Assembly (NCBI GenBank): GCA_938036545.1
Contig: CALHQJ010000010.1
Location: forward strand, 1 to 64,000
Direction: 5' to 3'
DNA length: 64,000 nucleotides
Source of the DNA: an uncultured Clostridium sp.
Lineage (GTDB): Bacteria; Bacillota; Clostridia; Lachnospirales; Lachnospiraceae
A program made the position numbers and the translations under genes. Under the pieces are notes generated by a model. It did no database searches, had not been told where the DNA came from, and worked only from the letters and a program-made list of their open reading frames with translations. Within the stretch, counting starts at the first letter, position 1. Each line of letters opens with the position of its first letter. This document shows, in pieces, positions 52,101-62,394 of this stretch.

Positions 52101-52905
52101 TAATAATACAGGAGAAGTAATAACAAAAAAAGACTTAAGAAGGTTGTTTTTTGATTCTTTGAGCGTCAGTGCTTCATTGAATTATGAAAAGCAAATGGAT
52201 ATGGGATGTGCGTTCAGCTTGGCTCCAATTTTACAGAAGCTGTATAAAAATAAAGAAGATCTGGCAGAAGCACTGAAGCGGCACACAGAGTTTTATAATG
52301 TAACACCGATGTTTAACCCAACCCTTCTGGGAGTACTGACAGCGATGGAGGAAAGAAATGCAAAAGATGAAGATTTTCCAGAAGAGTCGATCAATGCTAC
52401 CAAAGCCAGTCTTATGGGACCAATGTCTGGAATTGGTGATACAATAGACAAGGGAACATTAAAAACAATCGCAACTGGTGTTGGATGTACATTCGCTTTA
52501 CAGGGAAGCTTTTTAGGGCCGATTTTATTCATGCTGATATATGGCATCAGCAATTTGCTGGTTCGTTATTTTGGAGTATTTTACGGCTATAAATTTGGAG
52601 TATCTTTATTCCAAAATACATCAGAAATAATTAAGAAGATATTCAGCGCAGTAACGATTATTGGCTTAATGGTAGTTGGCGGTATGACTGCAAGTATCGT
52701 ATCTGTAAATCTGCAGCTTGCGATAGGCGTAGGAGAAGGCATCGTTAATATTATGGATGTTTTGAATACCATTATGCCGGATATTTTATCGCTGGGGATT
52801 TTTGGTTTGGTTTACTGGCTCCTAAAGAAGGAAATAAAAGCTACAACCATTCTTTTGGGAATCATAGTAGTCAGTATCGCTGGTTCTGCTGTGGGAATTT
52901 TCTAG
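52087..52905 (+). CDS. PTS mannose/sorbose-type IID component
   Basis: A 272-residue protein: long soluble N-terminal half (LSVSASLNYEKQMDMGCAFSL, HTEFYNVTPMFNPTLLG) and C-terminal helices. The motif MGPMSGIGDTIDKGTL matches the IID family pattern around SLMGPLAGIGD. The start overlaps IIC by 14 bases, with GGAGG upstream. Substrate of the system is unknown. Confidence 0.92.
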   Translation: MMTSNNNTGEVITKKDLRRLFFDSLSVSASLNYEKQMDMGCAFSLAPILQKLYKNKEDLAEALKRHTEFYNVTPMFNPTLLGVLTAMEERNAKDEDFPEESINATKASLMGPMSGIGDTIDKGTLKTIATGVGCTFALQGSFLGPILFMLIYGISNLLVRYFGVFYGYKFGVSLFQNTSEIIKKIFSAVTIIGLMVVGGMTASIVSVNLQLAIGVGEGIVNIMDVLNTIMPDILSLGIFGLVYWLLKKEIKATTILLGIIVVSIAGSAVGIF

Positions 52906-52919
52906 GGGAGAGTTCACGT

Positions 52920-54422
52920 ATGGTAAAAAATAAGCTTCTTTTGAGAAGCACACCGATAAAAGAAAAGGTCTCTGCAAAATCAATTTTAGAGATGCTGGAA
53001 GAAGCAGAAAAAAAGAACATTATGCTGAACAGCATTATGATAATCAGACATGGCAAAGTAATAACAGAAGGATATTATAAACCGTATTCAGAGTGTATTG
53101 AGCGCTCTATGCATTCTGCAACAAAGAGTTTTACTGCAACAGCCATTGGACTTTTGATTGATGAGGGAAGACTAAAATTAGAAGATACAGTATTGTCTTT
53201 TTTTTCAGAATATGCGCCGGAAAATCCATGTGAAAATTTAAAGAAAATGAATATATGGCATTTGCTGACGATGACATGTGGACATGATTCTGTACCAGCA
53301 AGGAAAGGGACCGATAACTATGTAAAACAGTTTTTAAATCATCCAGTACCCTATGCTCCAGGAACACATTTTCAGTATAGTTCCATGGCGAGTTATATGC
53401 TGACAGCAATTATCAGAAAAGTGTCAGGACAAAATATGACACGCTACTTGAGAACTCGTATTTTTGAACCTTTGGGAATTTATGATGCATATTGCGATAC
53501 CTGTCCTATGGGAATCGAGTATGGAGGAGGAGGATTATTCCTTCGTACAGAAGATTTAGCAAAACTGGCTGTGCTGTATTTGAATAACGGAATATGGGAT
53601 GGTAAAAGGCTTTTATCAGAGAACTGGGTAAAGGAATTTACAAAAATGCAGTTCAGGGATTCCTGGTCTCACAGCAATCCTACATTAAAGCCAGACTGGT
53701 ATTGCGGATATGGTTTCCAGAACTGGAGATGCACACAAAAAAATGCGTATCGATTTGATGGGAGCTTTGGACAGTTAGCAGTAGTTTTGGAAGATTATGA
53801 TGCAGTACTGGTTACTACAGCATCAGAAGCAAGACCGGAAAGGATTTTAGAACTGTTCTGGAAACATATGATTCCTGCCTTTGATAGAGAATCAACGGAA
53901 GAAGAGTGGAAAGCGTTACAGAAAAAAATAATGAATCTCGAACTGCCATGGCCAGAAGCCAGGACTGTTTCCCCGAAAGCATGGAAAATTTCTGGTAGAG
54001 ATATTATAATGGACTTCAATAAGGAATCTATGGTAACAACAAAACGACAAAGTCTGGCTTTTGCAGATGCTCACATTGAACTGAATAGAACAGGGATCGA
54101 AAAAATCAGCCTGTTTTTTGAAAATGAATTTCAATGCCGGATGCGATATACAGAAGATCATCAGGAATATGAACTTATGCTGGGTTTAAAAGATGAAATG
54201 GAACCAGGAATCTTAAGAAGTATTTGGGGTGACTATCCAGTTTTATCGACAGGCAGATGGCTGGATTCAGAACGCTTCGAGATAAGAATTTTAACAATAA
54301 CTGCAGATTATTGTACAATAGTAACATTTGATTTTTCAGGTTTAGAAGTTAAAATTCAGTTTGAAGAGACGCCTTATGACCCAGTAAAGCAGGTTCCAAA
54401 AGCCGGTTCGGAGCCCGCGTGA
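52920..54422 (+). CDS. Serine hydrolase, beta-lactamase/esterase (class C-like) family
   Basis: A 500-residue protein without a signal peptide. The first 330 residues form a class C beta-lactamase-like fold: nucleophile SxxK in HSATKSFTATA, YxS/N-like YSSMASY, and a C-terminal DGSFGQLAVV segment near the third motif. The last 160 residues are a separate beta-rich domain. It is encoded 14 bp after IID and is cotranscribed with the PTS, so a cytosolic esterase or deacylase acting on the imported sugar or its conjugate is more likely than antibiotic resistance. Confidence 0.85.
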   Translation: MVKNKLLLRSTPIKEKVSAKSILEMLEEAEKKNIMLNSIMIIRHGKVITEGYYKPYSECIERSMHSATKSFTATAIGLLIDEGRLKLEDTVLSFFSEYAPENPCENLKKMNIWHLLTMTCGHDSVPARKGTDNYVKQFLNHPVPYAPGTHFQYSSMASYMLTAIIRKVSGQNMTRYLRTRIFEPLGIYDAYCDTCPMGIEYGGGGLFLRTEDLAKLAVLYLNNGIWDGKRLLSENWVKEFTKMQFRDSWSHSNPTLKPDWYCGYGFQNWRCTQKNAYRFDGSFGQLAVVLEDYDAVLVTTASEARPERILELFWKHMIPAFDRESTEEEWKALQKKIMNLELPWPEARTVSPKAWKISGRDIIMDFNKESMVTTKRQSLAFADAHIELNRTGIEKISLFFENEFQCRMRYTEDHQEYELMLGLKDEMEPGILRSIWGDYPVLSTGRWLDSERFEIRILTITADYCTIVTFDFSGLEVKIQFEETPYDPVKQVPKAGSEPA

Positions 54423-54484
54423 AGTACGGCAACAACGACTGGCAGGTTCCAAAAGGCAGAAATTATAGTGGAAAATTTATGATG
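54390..54484 (+). repeat. 13-bp direct repeat and gene-end remnant after the serine hydrolase
   Basis: CAGGTTCCAAAAG occurs at 54390-54402 and 54443-54455. After the hydrolase stop another frame reads RVKYGNNDWQVPKGRNYSGKFMMEINS to a TAA, which looks like a real protein C terminus with no start. This suggests a deletion or replacement scar at the 3' border of the PTS island. Confidence 0.4.
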
Positions 54485-54528
54485 GAAATTAATAGTTAAA
54501 AAACATCAAGCCCTTTTTGGAAAAGAAT

Positions 54529-54566
54529 CAAGGCTATTAGCTAACTAAGCTAGTAGCCTTGGTTTG
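54529..54566. terminator. Bidirectional terminator between convergent genes
   Basis: A 14-bp stem (54529-54542 with 54548-54561, one wobble, loop AACTA), with TTT on the plus-strand side and TTCTTTTCC reading on the minus strand. Confidence 0.75.
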
Positions 54567-54572
54567 ACAGCC

Positions 54573-54941
54573 TTATGACTCCAGATCTTCTACGAGAATT
54601 TTGGTTACTTCTACAGTCTGGGACACTTCATCGGGATTTAGTTCTCCGGTGTAGGTAATAGAGACGGGATTGCCGATTACAATTCCAGTAGTTCCAGTAG
54701 TGACCTCGGCCTGGCTTTTATCAAACATATAAAGGCTGCCGTCTACAGTCTTAACGGTCAGAGTGTTCATGGTTCCGTCATCAACGACAACGGTTAGAAC
54801 CTGTGTTTCAGAAACTTCGGCTGCCGTTGTCTCCTGGCTTATCGCAGAAGTCGGGGTTATCTGATTGGTCTGCTTTTGGGAACAGCCGGCCAGTCCAAGA
54901 ACAGAGGCAAGCGTACAGGCAGTTATCAAGGTATATGGCAA
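54573..54941 (-). CDS. Small lipoprotein, probably 5'-truncated
   Basis: A 122-residue reading frame with a hydrophobic stretch ending in lipobox GLAGC, a Thr/Glu-rich linker, and a beta-rich domain (VVDDGTMNTLTVKTVDGSLYMFDKSQAEVTTGT...GNPVSITYTGEL) seen in Lachnospiraceae hypothetical lipoproteins. The only start is a TTG at 54941 with no ribosome binding site, and no positively charged residues precede the hydrophobic core. An in-frame TAA lies one codon further upstream. Next to it GGTTAG/CTAACC form an inverted repeat. The original N terminus was probably lost. Confidence 0.55.
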   Translation of the reverse strand: MPYTLITACTLASVLGLAGCSQKQTNQITPTSAISQETTAAEVSETQVLTVVVDDGTMNTLTVKTVDGSLYMFDKSQAEVTTGTTGIVIGNPVSITYTGELNPDEVSQTVEVTKILVEDLES

Positions 54942-55166
54942 TGGTTAGCAGACACTAACCAGAACGCAAACCAAAGTGTAAACTGAACATCTCAATGTGC
55001 AAGTCTGACACAATAGAACGATTAAAGAAGCAGAAGGAGAATAAAAAGAGGATGATTCTGGATGTAGTATTGGGGTAAGTAATATAATGGCTCAAATAGA
55101 AAAAACTCAAGAAACAGTCAGGGTATGCAGGTGAAAACTCACATCCCCTGACTGTTTTTCCATGGC
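54942..55166 (+). other. Gene-remnant region ending in a terminator
   Basis: No complete gene. A frame at about 54967-55077 ends SDTIERLKKQKENKKRMILDVVLG and a stop, which looks like a protein C terminus without a start. A strong terminator follows: AAACAGTCAGGG (55112-55123) with CCCTGACTGTTT (55146-55157) and T-run. The terminator belongs to whatever gene once stood here. Confidence 0.5.
55112..55159 (+). terminator. Terminator before the glycan operon
   Basis: A perfect 12-bp stem, AAACAGTCAGGG with CCCTGACTGTTT, 22-base loop, then TTC. Confidence 0.8.
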
Positions 55167-55195
55167 TTGCGGCTCTTCCTTATTTGTGGTATACT
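55167..55195 (+). promoter_or_regulatory. Promoter of the surface-glycan operon
   Basis: TTGCGG, a 17-bp spacer, TATACT; a second TATAAT at 55201-55206 may also serve. The leader to the first start is about 110 bp. Confidence 0.6.
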
Positions 55196-55306
55196 CCCCA
55201 TATAATGCGCTTAGTATGCCGTAATGCAGATTTCTGTATTTGAAGCGGCTCTAAAAGAGCGGTTTTGGGGCAGACTGAGATTAAGAGAAGACAAGATGGA
55301 GGCAGC

Positions 55307-56668
55307 ATGTCTGAGTTAGAAACGAAATATGCCATAGAAGTAGATAAAGTAACAAAGATTTATAAATTATATGATAAGCCCATCGACCGGCTGAAAGAGT
55401 CTTTAAACCTTTCCCACAAGGAATACCACAAAGACTTTTATGCCTTAAATGAGCTTTCTTTTCAGGTAGAAAAGGGACAGACCGTAGGAATTATCGGAAC
55501 TAACGGTTCCGGAAAGTCTACCATATTAAAGATTATTACCGGAGTTTTGACCCCTACGACCGGACAGGTCAGGGTAAACGGTAAGATTTCCGCCCTTTTG
55601 GAGCTGGGCGCCGGATTTAATATGGATTATACGGGTATTGAAAATATCTATATGAACGGCACCATGATGGGATATTCCAAAAAGGAAATGGATGACAAAT
55701 TACAGGATATTCTGGATTTTGCAGAAATCGGAGATTTTGTCTATCAGCCGGTAAAGACCTACTCCAGCGGTATGTTTGTCCGTCTGGCTTTTGCCCTGGC
55801 CATTAACGTAGAGCCGGAGATCTTGATTGTAGATGAGGCTCTTTCTGTAGGAGACGTATTTTTCCAGTCTAAATGTTACCGGAGAATGGAGGAAATCCGT
55901 CAAAGCGGAACCACAATTTTGATGGTAACTCACGACATGGGAAGCATCATTAAGTATTGCGATAAAGTGGTGCTGTTAAATAAAGGAAACTTTGTGGCAG
56001 AGGGAAGCGCAGGCCACATGGTTGATTTATATAAGAAAATTCTGGCAGGCCAGATGGAGGCGCTGGACGAAGAACTGGCGGCGGAAAAGGACGGAACTGC
56101 TAAAAATAACGGAATTTCTGATTTGGAGATGACGGATTTTGCGGCTGGAATATCTGGGAACGAGGATAAGAAACAGCCGGAACCGGCAGGACTGATGAAA
56201 AATAAAATCACCATCAATGCCAACCGTACCGAATACGGTGACGGCAGGGCAGAAATTTACGATTTGGGACTGTTTGATGAAAGAGGAAATCTGACCAATC
56301 TGTTAATCAAGGGGGAAATGTTTACCATTCGGGAGTGCATCCGCTTCCATGCCGACATTGAAGCGCCGATTTTCACCTATACGATTAAGGATAAAAAGGG
56401 AACAGATTTAACGGGAACCAATACCATGTTTGAAGGAACTGACATTCAACCGGTGAAAAACGGGGATGAATATCAGGTGGAATTTACCCAGAAAATGACG
56501 CTTCAGGGCGGAGAGTACCTGCTGTCTATGAGCTGCACCGGATTTGAACATGGAGAACACGTGGTATACCACCGGCTGTATGATGTAGCCAATTTGACCG
56601 TGATTTCCAACAAAAATACAGTTGGAGTCTACGATATGGAATCTCAGGTAAAGGCAGTGAAACGATGA
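55307..56668 (+). CDS. Wzt-type ABC transporter ATP-binding protein for polysaccharide export
   Basis: A 453-residue ATPase. Walker A GTNGSGKST (about 64-72), the LELGAGFNMDYTGIENIYMNG segment of polysaccharide exporters, signature YSSGMFVRLAFA (about 150) and Walker B ILIVDEALSVGD. The extra C-terminal domain (about 310-450, beta-rich) matches the Wzt carbohydrate-binding domain that recognises the finished glycan. The Wzm-type permease that must partner it is not next to it, which is unusual. The start follows GGAGG. Confidence 0.92.
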   Translation: MSELETKYAIEVDKVTKIYKLYDKPIDRLKESLNLSHKEYHKDFYALNELSFQVEKGQTVGIIGTNGSGKSTILKIITGVLTPTTGQVRVNGKISALLELGAGFNMDYTGIENIYMNGTMMGYSKKEMDDKLQDILDFAEIGDFVYQPVKTYSSGMFVRLAFALAINVEPEILIVDEALSVGDVFFQSKCYRRMEEIRQSGTTILMVTHDMGSIIKYCDKVVLLNKGNFVAEGSAGHMVDLYKKILAGQMEALDEELAAEKDGTAKNNGISDLEMTDFAAGISGNEDKKQPEPAGLMKNKITINANRTEYGDGRAEIYDLGLFDERGNLTNLLIKGEMFTIRECIRFHADIEAPIFTYTIKDKKGTDLTGTNTMFEGTDIQPVKNGDEYQVEFTQKMTLQGGEYLLSMSCTGFEHGEHVVYHRLYDVANLTVISNKNTVGVYDMESQVKAVKR

Positions 56669-57504
56669 AAGATATGAGTTATCAGATATTAGATCTATTA
56701 GAAAAATATGGTTCTGATCCAGAGGGCATAAAAAAGGTGCTGGAGCAGGAAGCAGATCCTGAGGTGCTGTATGCCCTTTCCCCTGTACGGGAGAATCTGT
56801 TGGAGTGGTATGACTGGAATCCAGAAGGCCGCCTGCTGCAGATTGGCGCAGATTACGGAGCGCTGACGGGTATGCTGGCAGAACGTTTGAGACAGGTAGA
56901 TGTATGGGACTGCCGGGATGAGGATTTAGAAGTGGTAAAACGCCGTTTTCCTCAGACAGAAGGGATTCATCTGCTGAAACAGATGCCTTTGGAGAAGCTG
57001 GAACAGGAATATTATGATTATATTTTTATTCCAGAGATTCGTATGGATTTGCTGGAATCAGCCGGAAAAGAACGAGAATCCAGTAATCGGCAGAATGCGG
57101 AAGTGGGGACAGCCAGCCTGCTGACCCAGCTAAAGCCCTTGTTAAAGCCTGAAGGAAAGCTGATTCTGGCCGGATTTAACCGGATTGGACTCAGGAGATT
57201 TGCAGGAGCAGAGGCTGATGAAGGAACTGCGGCTATTACCTGGCGGCTCATAGGCGAGATGACAGAGCGCTGTATGGACGGACATGTTCCGGCAGTTTAT
57301 TATCCAGTACCGGATCACCGCCTTCCAACAGCCGTGTATTCGGATAAACGTCTGCCGGAAAAGGGAGAGTTAAGTAACCTGTCAGTGGCATACGATAAGC
57401 CTGGATTCCGGTATTTCAGCGAAGAAGCCGGATTTGACGAACTTTTGCAGGAAGGGCAGTTTCCGCAGTTTGCAGATTCATATCTGGTAATTTGGGAGAA
57501 ATGA
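56665..57504 (+). CDS. SAM-dependent methyltransferase-like protein
   Basis: A 279-residue protein with a Rossmann-like region ([20 protein letters not shown] as motif [19 protein letters not shown] as motif II, and [20 protein letters not shown] as the later strands). It overlaps the Wzt stop by 4 bases and the next gene start, so it belongs to the glycan operon and may methylate the glycan. The acceptor is unknown. Confidence 0.75.
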   Translation: MKDMSYQILDLLEKYGSDPEGIKKVLEQEADPEVLYALSPVRENLLEWYDWNPEGRLLQIGADYGALTGMLAERLRQVDVWDCRDEDLEVVKRRFPQTEGIHLLKQMPLEKLEQEYYDYIFIPEIRMDLLESAGKERESSNRQNAEVGTASLLTQLKPLLKPEGKLILAGFNRIGLRRFAGAEADEGTAAITWRLIGEMTERCMDGHVPAVYYPVPDHRLPTAVYSDKRLPEKGELSNLSVAYDKPGFRYFSEEAGFDELLQEGQFPQFADSYLVIWEK

Positions 57505-60500
57505 TGAAAGAGACAATTTTTGTAAAATACAACCGGACCAGAAGAGAAGAGTTTCAGATCCGGACCAGTATCATTGAAGAAGCAGGACAGAAATGGGTGG
57601 AAAAAACGGCGCTGACCAAGGCGGCAGTCAGCCATATTCAGTCCTTACAAGAGAAAAAAGAGCAGTTAAAGCGCTGCTATCAGAATATTGAGGCAGCCGA
57701 TGTAACGGTAAGCGCAGATGGCCGGACAGCCCGATTCCCGTTTATTCAGGGAGAAACCTTAGCGGAAATTCTGGGAAGGCAGATCCAAAATGGCCAGGCT
57801 CCGGTTCAGGCAGTCAAAGAGACGATGGAACGGGTATTTTCTGTGACAGATGGAACTATGATCCCATTTACCAAAACAGAAGCCTTTGAGGAAGTCTTTG
57901 GCAGTCAGCCAGAGGACTTTTCCTTTGCAGGAGATTCTTATCCAGTCACGAATTTAGACGGTATTTTTGAAAACATGATGGAGGACAAAGACGGTAACAT
58001 ATGGGTCATTGACTACGAATGGGTCTTTGATTTTCCGGTTCCCGCCGAGTTTGCCCGTTACCGGAATCTGGCTTATTTCTATTATAAGTATGAAAAACTC
58101 ATGGAATACGGCAATTTGACCGCTTTTCTGGCAGAGTTTGGCATTGATTCAGAAAAGGCGTCTGTGTACGGCGATATGGAAAAATCCTTCCAGGCCTATG
58201 TTCATGGAGACAGCACCCAGGGGTATTTCAAACACTTTGAACAGAGGATCGTAACTGGCGAAGAATTAAAGCGGAAGGATGCAGATTTGCAGAAGGCCAT
58301 GGAACGGATTGTGGTGCTTCAGGAGGAAGAGGAAGACCGCAATATTACCATTCGAAAAGATCAGGAGATTATGCGTCTGACCAACAATCATGTGGCAAAT
58401 CTGGAGATTATTATAAAGGATCTGCGTCATGAGATTGATGAAATGGGTAAAACCATGACCTATTTAAACAGCCATGAAGCCCTGATTTATAAGGTTTACC
58501 GAAAACTGGCCAACGCAGTGCGCCGCCGTTTCCCCAAGGGAACACGCCGTCATAAGGTATTAAAATATGCCATTGGAACAGTCCGCCATCCTGGTTATTA
58601 TGGCCGCCTGTATGTTACCAAAGAGGGACGCAACCGGATAGAGGGAGATTTTAAGATCGGAGACGGATATCGGGAAACTGGAAAACTGGTATTCCCAAAA
58701 GAGGAACATCCGGAAGTATCGGTGGTGATTCCGGTGTATAACCAGATTCACTATACCTATGCCTGCTTAAAATCGATTTTGGAACATACGCCGGATGTGA
58801 CCTATGAGATTATCATTGCAGATGACGTTTCTACAGATGCAACGGCAGAGATTTCTAAATTTGCGGAAAATCTGGTTATCAGCCGCAATCAGGAAAATCA
58901 GGGATTTTTAAGAAACTGCAATCAGGCGGCAAAAAAGGCCAGAGGCCGTTATATTATGTTTTTAAACAACGATACCCAGGTGACAGATGGCTGGCTCAGT
59001 TCCCTGGTCAATCTGATTCAGTCGGATGATTCTATCGGCATGGTTGGATCGAAACTGGTCTATCCGGACGGGCGCCTTCAGGAAGCCGGAGGAATTATCT
59101 GGAGCGACGGTTCCGGCTGGAATTATGGCCGTTTGGACAATCCGGACAAAGCGGAATACAACTATGTAAAAGATGTAGATTATATTTCCGGCGCAGCTAT
59201 TCTGCTGTCTAAGGAATTATGGAATCAGATTGGCGGTTTTGATGATCGGTTTGCTCCGGCTTACTGCGAAGATTCCGATCTGGCCTTTGAAGTAAGAAAA
59301 GCAGGGTATCGGGTAGTATATCAGCCCCTTTCCAAAGTGATCCACTTTGAAGGAGTTTCCAATGGTACGGATGTAAATGGTACTGGTTTAAAGCGGTATC
59401 AGGTGGAAAACAGTAAAAAATTAAAAGAAAAATGGGCAGACGAGTTTAAGAAACAGTCTGTGAACGACGGGAATCCAAATCCATTCCGAGCAAGAGAAAG
59501 AAGCCAGAAAAAGCCGGTGGTACTGATTGTGGATCACTATGTACCGACCTTTGATAAGGACGCCGGTTCCAAGACCACTTATCAGTATATTAAGATGTTT
59601 CTGAAAAAGGGATTTGCAGTGAAGTTTTTGGGAGACAATTTCCTTCACGAAGAACCGTATTCTACCACGTTACAGCAGATGGGAGTGGAAATTCTCTATG
59701 GACCGGAATACCAGACCGGTATTTGGGACTGGCTGGAGAAAAACGGAGACCAGATTGACTTTGCTTATTTAAACCGTCCCCATATTGCAACTAAGTATGT
59801 AGATTTTATCAAGGATCATACCAATATTAAGGTGATTTATTACGGCCATGATCTTCATTTCCTGCGGTTGGGACGGGAGTATGAACTGACTGGAGATATT
59901 AAGATTAAACGGGAGGCAGATTATTGGAGAGCCATTGAGCTTTCTATGATGCAGAAAGCATCGGTGTCCTATTATCCGTCTTATATCGAAGAACAGGCCA
60001 TTCATAAAATTAACCCTGAGATCCATGTAAAAGCCATTACCGCCTATGTATATGACAAGTTTTTAGAGAAACTTGAGGAAGACTTTGAGAAGCGGGAAGG
60101 ACTGGTATTTGTAGGCGGCTTTGCCCATCCGCCCAATGCCGATGCGGTGCTCTGGTTTGCCAGGGAGATTTTCCCGCTGATTCGGGCGCAGATTCCGGAC
60201 ATGAAGTTTTATGTAGTGGGTTCTAAAGTAACAGACGAGATTAAGGCCTTAGAGCAGCCGGGAAACGGCATTATTATCAAGGGCTTTGTCAGTGATGAAG
60301 AACTGGAAGCCATTTACCAGAAGTGCCGGATTGTAGTCGTTCCGCTGCGTTATGGAGCAGGCGTAAAAGGAAAGGTCGTAGAGGCTATTTATAACGGCGC
60401 TCCCATTGTCACCACATCCATTGGTGCAGAAGGGATTCCGGACGTAGAAAAAACCCTGGAAATCGCAGACGGAGCGGAAGAGTTTGCAGAAAAAACCGTA

Positions 60501-60620
60501 AAATTATATGGGGATACGGCGCGTCTGAAAGAATTGTCAGACCGCACACAAGAATATATTAAGGCACATTTCAGCGTAGATGGAGCCTGGAGCGTAATAG
60601 AGGAGGATTTTACCAGATGA
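57501..60620 (+). CDS. Three-part glycosyltransferase: kinase-like domain, GT2 and GT4
   Basis: A 1039-residue cytosolic protein. Residues 1-260 resemble a kinase-like fold with a short catalytic-loop pattern ([24 protein letters not shown], about 151-175). A coiled-coil follows (about 255-320). A GT2 domain (about 403-650) has [20 protein letters not shown], a DDVSTDAT motif, [13 protein letters not shown] and a [15 protein letters not shown] catalytic segment. A GT4/GT1 domain (about 672-1035) has [26 protein letters not shown] and [21 protein letters not shown]. Two transferases in one chain suggest addition of two sugars or a repeat unit. It is adjacent to Wzt and heptose genes. Confidence 0.85.
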   Translation: MMKETIFVKYNRTRREEFQIRTSIIEEAGQKWVEKTALTKAAVSHIQSLQEKKEQLKRCYQNIEAADVTVSADGRTARFPFIQGETLAEILGRQIQNGQAPVQAVKETMERVFSVTDGTMIPFTKTEAFEEVFGSQPEDFSFAGDSYPVTNLDGIFENMMEDKDGNIWVIDYEWVFDFPVPAEFARYRNLAYFYYKYEKLMEYGNLTAFLAEFGIDSEKASVYGDMEKSFQAYVHGDSTQGYFKHFEQRIVTGEELKRKDADLQKAMERIVVLQEEEEDRNITIRKDQEIMRLTNNHVANLEIIIKDLRHEIDEMGKTMTYLNSHEALIYKVYRKLANAVRRRFPKGTRRHKVLKYAIGTVRHPGYYGRLYVTKEGRNRIEGDFKIGDGYRETGKLVFPKEEHPEVSVVIPVYNQIHYTYACLKSILEHTPDVTYEIIIADDVSTDATAEISKFAENLVISRNQENQGFLRNCNQAAKKARGRYIMFLNNDTQVTDGWLSSLVNLIQSDDSIGMVGSKLVYPDGRLQEAGGIIWSDGSGWNYGRLDNPDKAEYNYVKDVDYISGAAILLSKELWNQIGGFDDRFAPAYCEDSDLAFEVRKAGYRVVYQPLSKVIHFEGVSNGTDVNGTGLKRYQVENSKKLKEKWADEFKKQSVNDGNPNPFRARERSQKKPVVLIVDHYVPTFDKDAGSKTTYQYIKMFLKKGFAVKFLGDNFLHEEPYSTTLQQMGVEILYGPEYQTGIWDWLEKNGDQIDFAYLNRPHIATKYVDFIKDHTNIKVIYYGHDLHFLRLGREYELTGDIKIKREADYWRAIELSMMQKASVSYYPSYIEEQAIHKINPEIHVKAITAYVYDKFLEKLEEDFEKREGLVFVGGFAHPPNADAVLWFAREIFPLIRAQIPDMKFYVVGSKVTDEIKALEQPGNGIIIKGFVSDEELEAIYQKCRIVVVPLRYGAGVKGKVVEAIYNGAPIVTTSIGAEGIPDVEKTLEIADGAEEFAEKTVKLYGDTARLKELSDRTQEYIKAHFSVDGAWSVIEEDFTR

Positions 60621-61672
60621 GTAAACAGGTTTTAACGCCAGAAACAGAATATATGGTAAAAATTTTAGAAAAGCTGGTTAACATTCCCAGCCCAAGCGGC
60701 TATGCGGCAGAGGTAATGGAAGTAATTAAAAAAGAAGCAGAAGGCTTTGGATTTGATTCTTATTTCAGCAGAAAAGGCAGTCTGGTTATCCAGATTCCGG
60801 CAGCAGATGGAACGACAGAAAAAGATACCTTAGGCATTACGGCTCATGGAGATACTCTGGGCGCAATGGTTCGTTCTATTACCCCTTACGGAACTCTTCA
60901 CTTTGCCTGCGTAGGCGGCTATATGATGGAATCCATTGAAGGAACCTACTGCAAGATCCATACCCGCACCGGAAAGGTTTATACCGGAACTATTCTTACA
61001 ACAGAGCCGTCGGTTCATACCTATGACGACGCCAGAACCCAGGAACGAAAAGTAAAAAATATGGAAGTCCGTATTGACGAGATTGTTAAAAATGAAGAAG
61101 ATGTAAAGGCGCTGGAAATTTTCCCAGGGGATTACATCAGCTTTGATCCGATGTTCCGTTACAGCGAAAGCGGATTTATCAATTCCCGCCATTTAGACGA
61201 TAAAGCATCCGTTGCAATTTTGCTCACTTTATTAAAATACCTGTCTGAAACTGGTAAGAGACCGGCTCGTCCGGCTAAGATTGTTTTGAGCAATTTTGAA
61301 GAGGTAGGCCATGGCGGTTCCTGGATTCCAGAGGACATTACCGAGTTTATGGCAGTCGATATGGCGGCAATCGGGGATGATTTAAGCGGAGACGAGTATA
61401 CGGTTACCATTTGCGCTATGGATTCTTCCGGCCCGTACCATTACGAACTGACCAACCGTTTGATTGAGATTGCAAAGGAAAAAGGCCTGAATTATACGGT
61501 AGATATTTTCCCGCACTATGGTTCTGATATTACGGCTGCATTAAGAGCCGGACACGATATTAAGGGCGCTTTAATTGGACATGGCGTTCACGCTTCTCAT
61601 GGTACCGAGAGAACCCATATTAAAGGCTTAGAGCAGACCTATGAGCTGGTAAAAGGGTATTTGGGCGTATAA
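60617..61672 (+). CDS. M42-family metallo-aminopeptidase
   Basis: A 351-residue zinc peptidase. Metal and catalytic residues: [36 protein letters not shown] and the final His in [14 protein letters not shown]. The family degrades peptides in the cytosol (glutamyl or aspartyl type). It overlaps the glycosyltransferase by 4 bases, so it is cotranscribed although its role in a glycan operon is unclear. Confidence 0.93.
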   Translation: MSKQVLTPETEYMVKILEKLVNIPSPSGYAAEVMEVIKKEAEGFGFDSYFSRKGSLVIQIPAADGTTEKDTLGITAHGDTLGAMVRSITPYGTLHFACVGGYMMESIEGTYCKIHTRTGKVYTGTILTTEPSVHTYDDARTQERKVKNMEVRIDEIVKNEEDVKALEIFPGDYISFDPMFRYSESGFINSRHLDDKASVAILLTLLKYLSETGKRPARPAKIVLSNFEEVGHGGSWIPEDITEFMAVDMAAIGDDLSGDEYTVTICAMDSSGPYHYELTNRLIEIAKEKGLNYTVDIFPHYGSDITAALRAGHDIKGALIGHGVHASHGTERTHIKGLEQTYELVKGYLGV

Positions 61673-61686
61673 CAGGAGGACAAAAA

Positions 61687-62394
61687 ATGCAGGCAATCTT
61701 ACTGGCAGGCGGCTTGGGAACTAGACTTCGCAGCGTCGTAAGCGACAGGCCAAAACCAATGGCTCTTATTGAAGGACGTCCCTTTATGGAGTATGTAGTT
61801 CACGAGTTGTCCCGCCATGGAATTACCCATATTATTTTTGCAGTGGGCTACAAAGGCTCCATGGTAGAGGAATACTTTGGAGATGGAAGCAGCTTTGGAG
61901 TAACGGTTTCCTATGCGTATGAGGAGACGCTGCTGGGAACTGCAGGCGCAATCAAAAATGCAGGAAAATTCATAACCGAAGATACGTTTTACGTGTTAAA
62001 TGCAGACACCTTTTACCAGATTGACTACGGCCGTCTTACCAGTCTGCAGCAGGAAAAAAATCTGGATATGGCTCTGGTGCTTCGGGAAGTTCCAGACGTG
62101 TCCCGATACGGGGAAGCAGTTCTTCAGGATGGAATCCTTACGGGATTTAACGAAAAATCAGAAGAAAGCCGTCAGGGAACCATTAACGGCGGAATTTACC
62201 TGATGAAAAAGGAGCTTCTGGCGGAAATTCCAGAGGGAAAGGTTTCCCTGGAAAATGAAATGATACCCAAATGGATGCAGGAGGGAAAGCGTCTGGGCGG
62301 CTTTGTCAATGACGGATATTTTATTGATATTGGAATACCGGAGGCATACTTCCAGTTTCAGGAAGATGTGAGAAAAGGAGTGGTAGTATGGTAA
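61687..62394 (+). CDS. hddC: D-glycero-D-manno-heptose 1-phosphate guanylyltransferase-like (HddC)
   Basis: A 235-residue nucleotidyltransferase. LAGGLGTRLRSVVSDRPKPM (5-24) is the nucleotide-binding signature; VLNADTFYQIDY holds the metal Asp pair; NGGIYLMKKELL follows. It resembles C. jejuni HddC and lies directly upstream of HddA- and GmhB-like genes. It would join GTP to heptose-1-phosphate. A sugar nucleotidyltransferase is certain; heptose specificity comes from context. Confidence 0.82.
   Translation: MQAILLAGGLGTRLRSVVSDRPKPMALIEGRPFMEYVVHELSRHGITHIIFAVGYKGSMVEEYFGDGSSFGVTVSYAYEETLLGTAGAIKNAGKFITEDTFYVLNADTFYQIDYGRLTSLQQEKNLDMALVLREVPDVSRYGEAVLQDGILTGFNEKSEESRQGTINGGIYLMKKELLAEIPEGKVSLENEMIPKWMQEGKRLGGFVNDGYFIDIGIPEAYFQFQEDVRKGVVVW

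Noticed and set aside
52920..54422. Beta-lactamase conferring antibiotic resistance
   Set aside because: No signal peptide, large extra C-terminal domain and PTS operon context point to an intracellular esterase-like enzyme.
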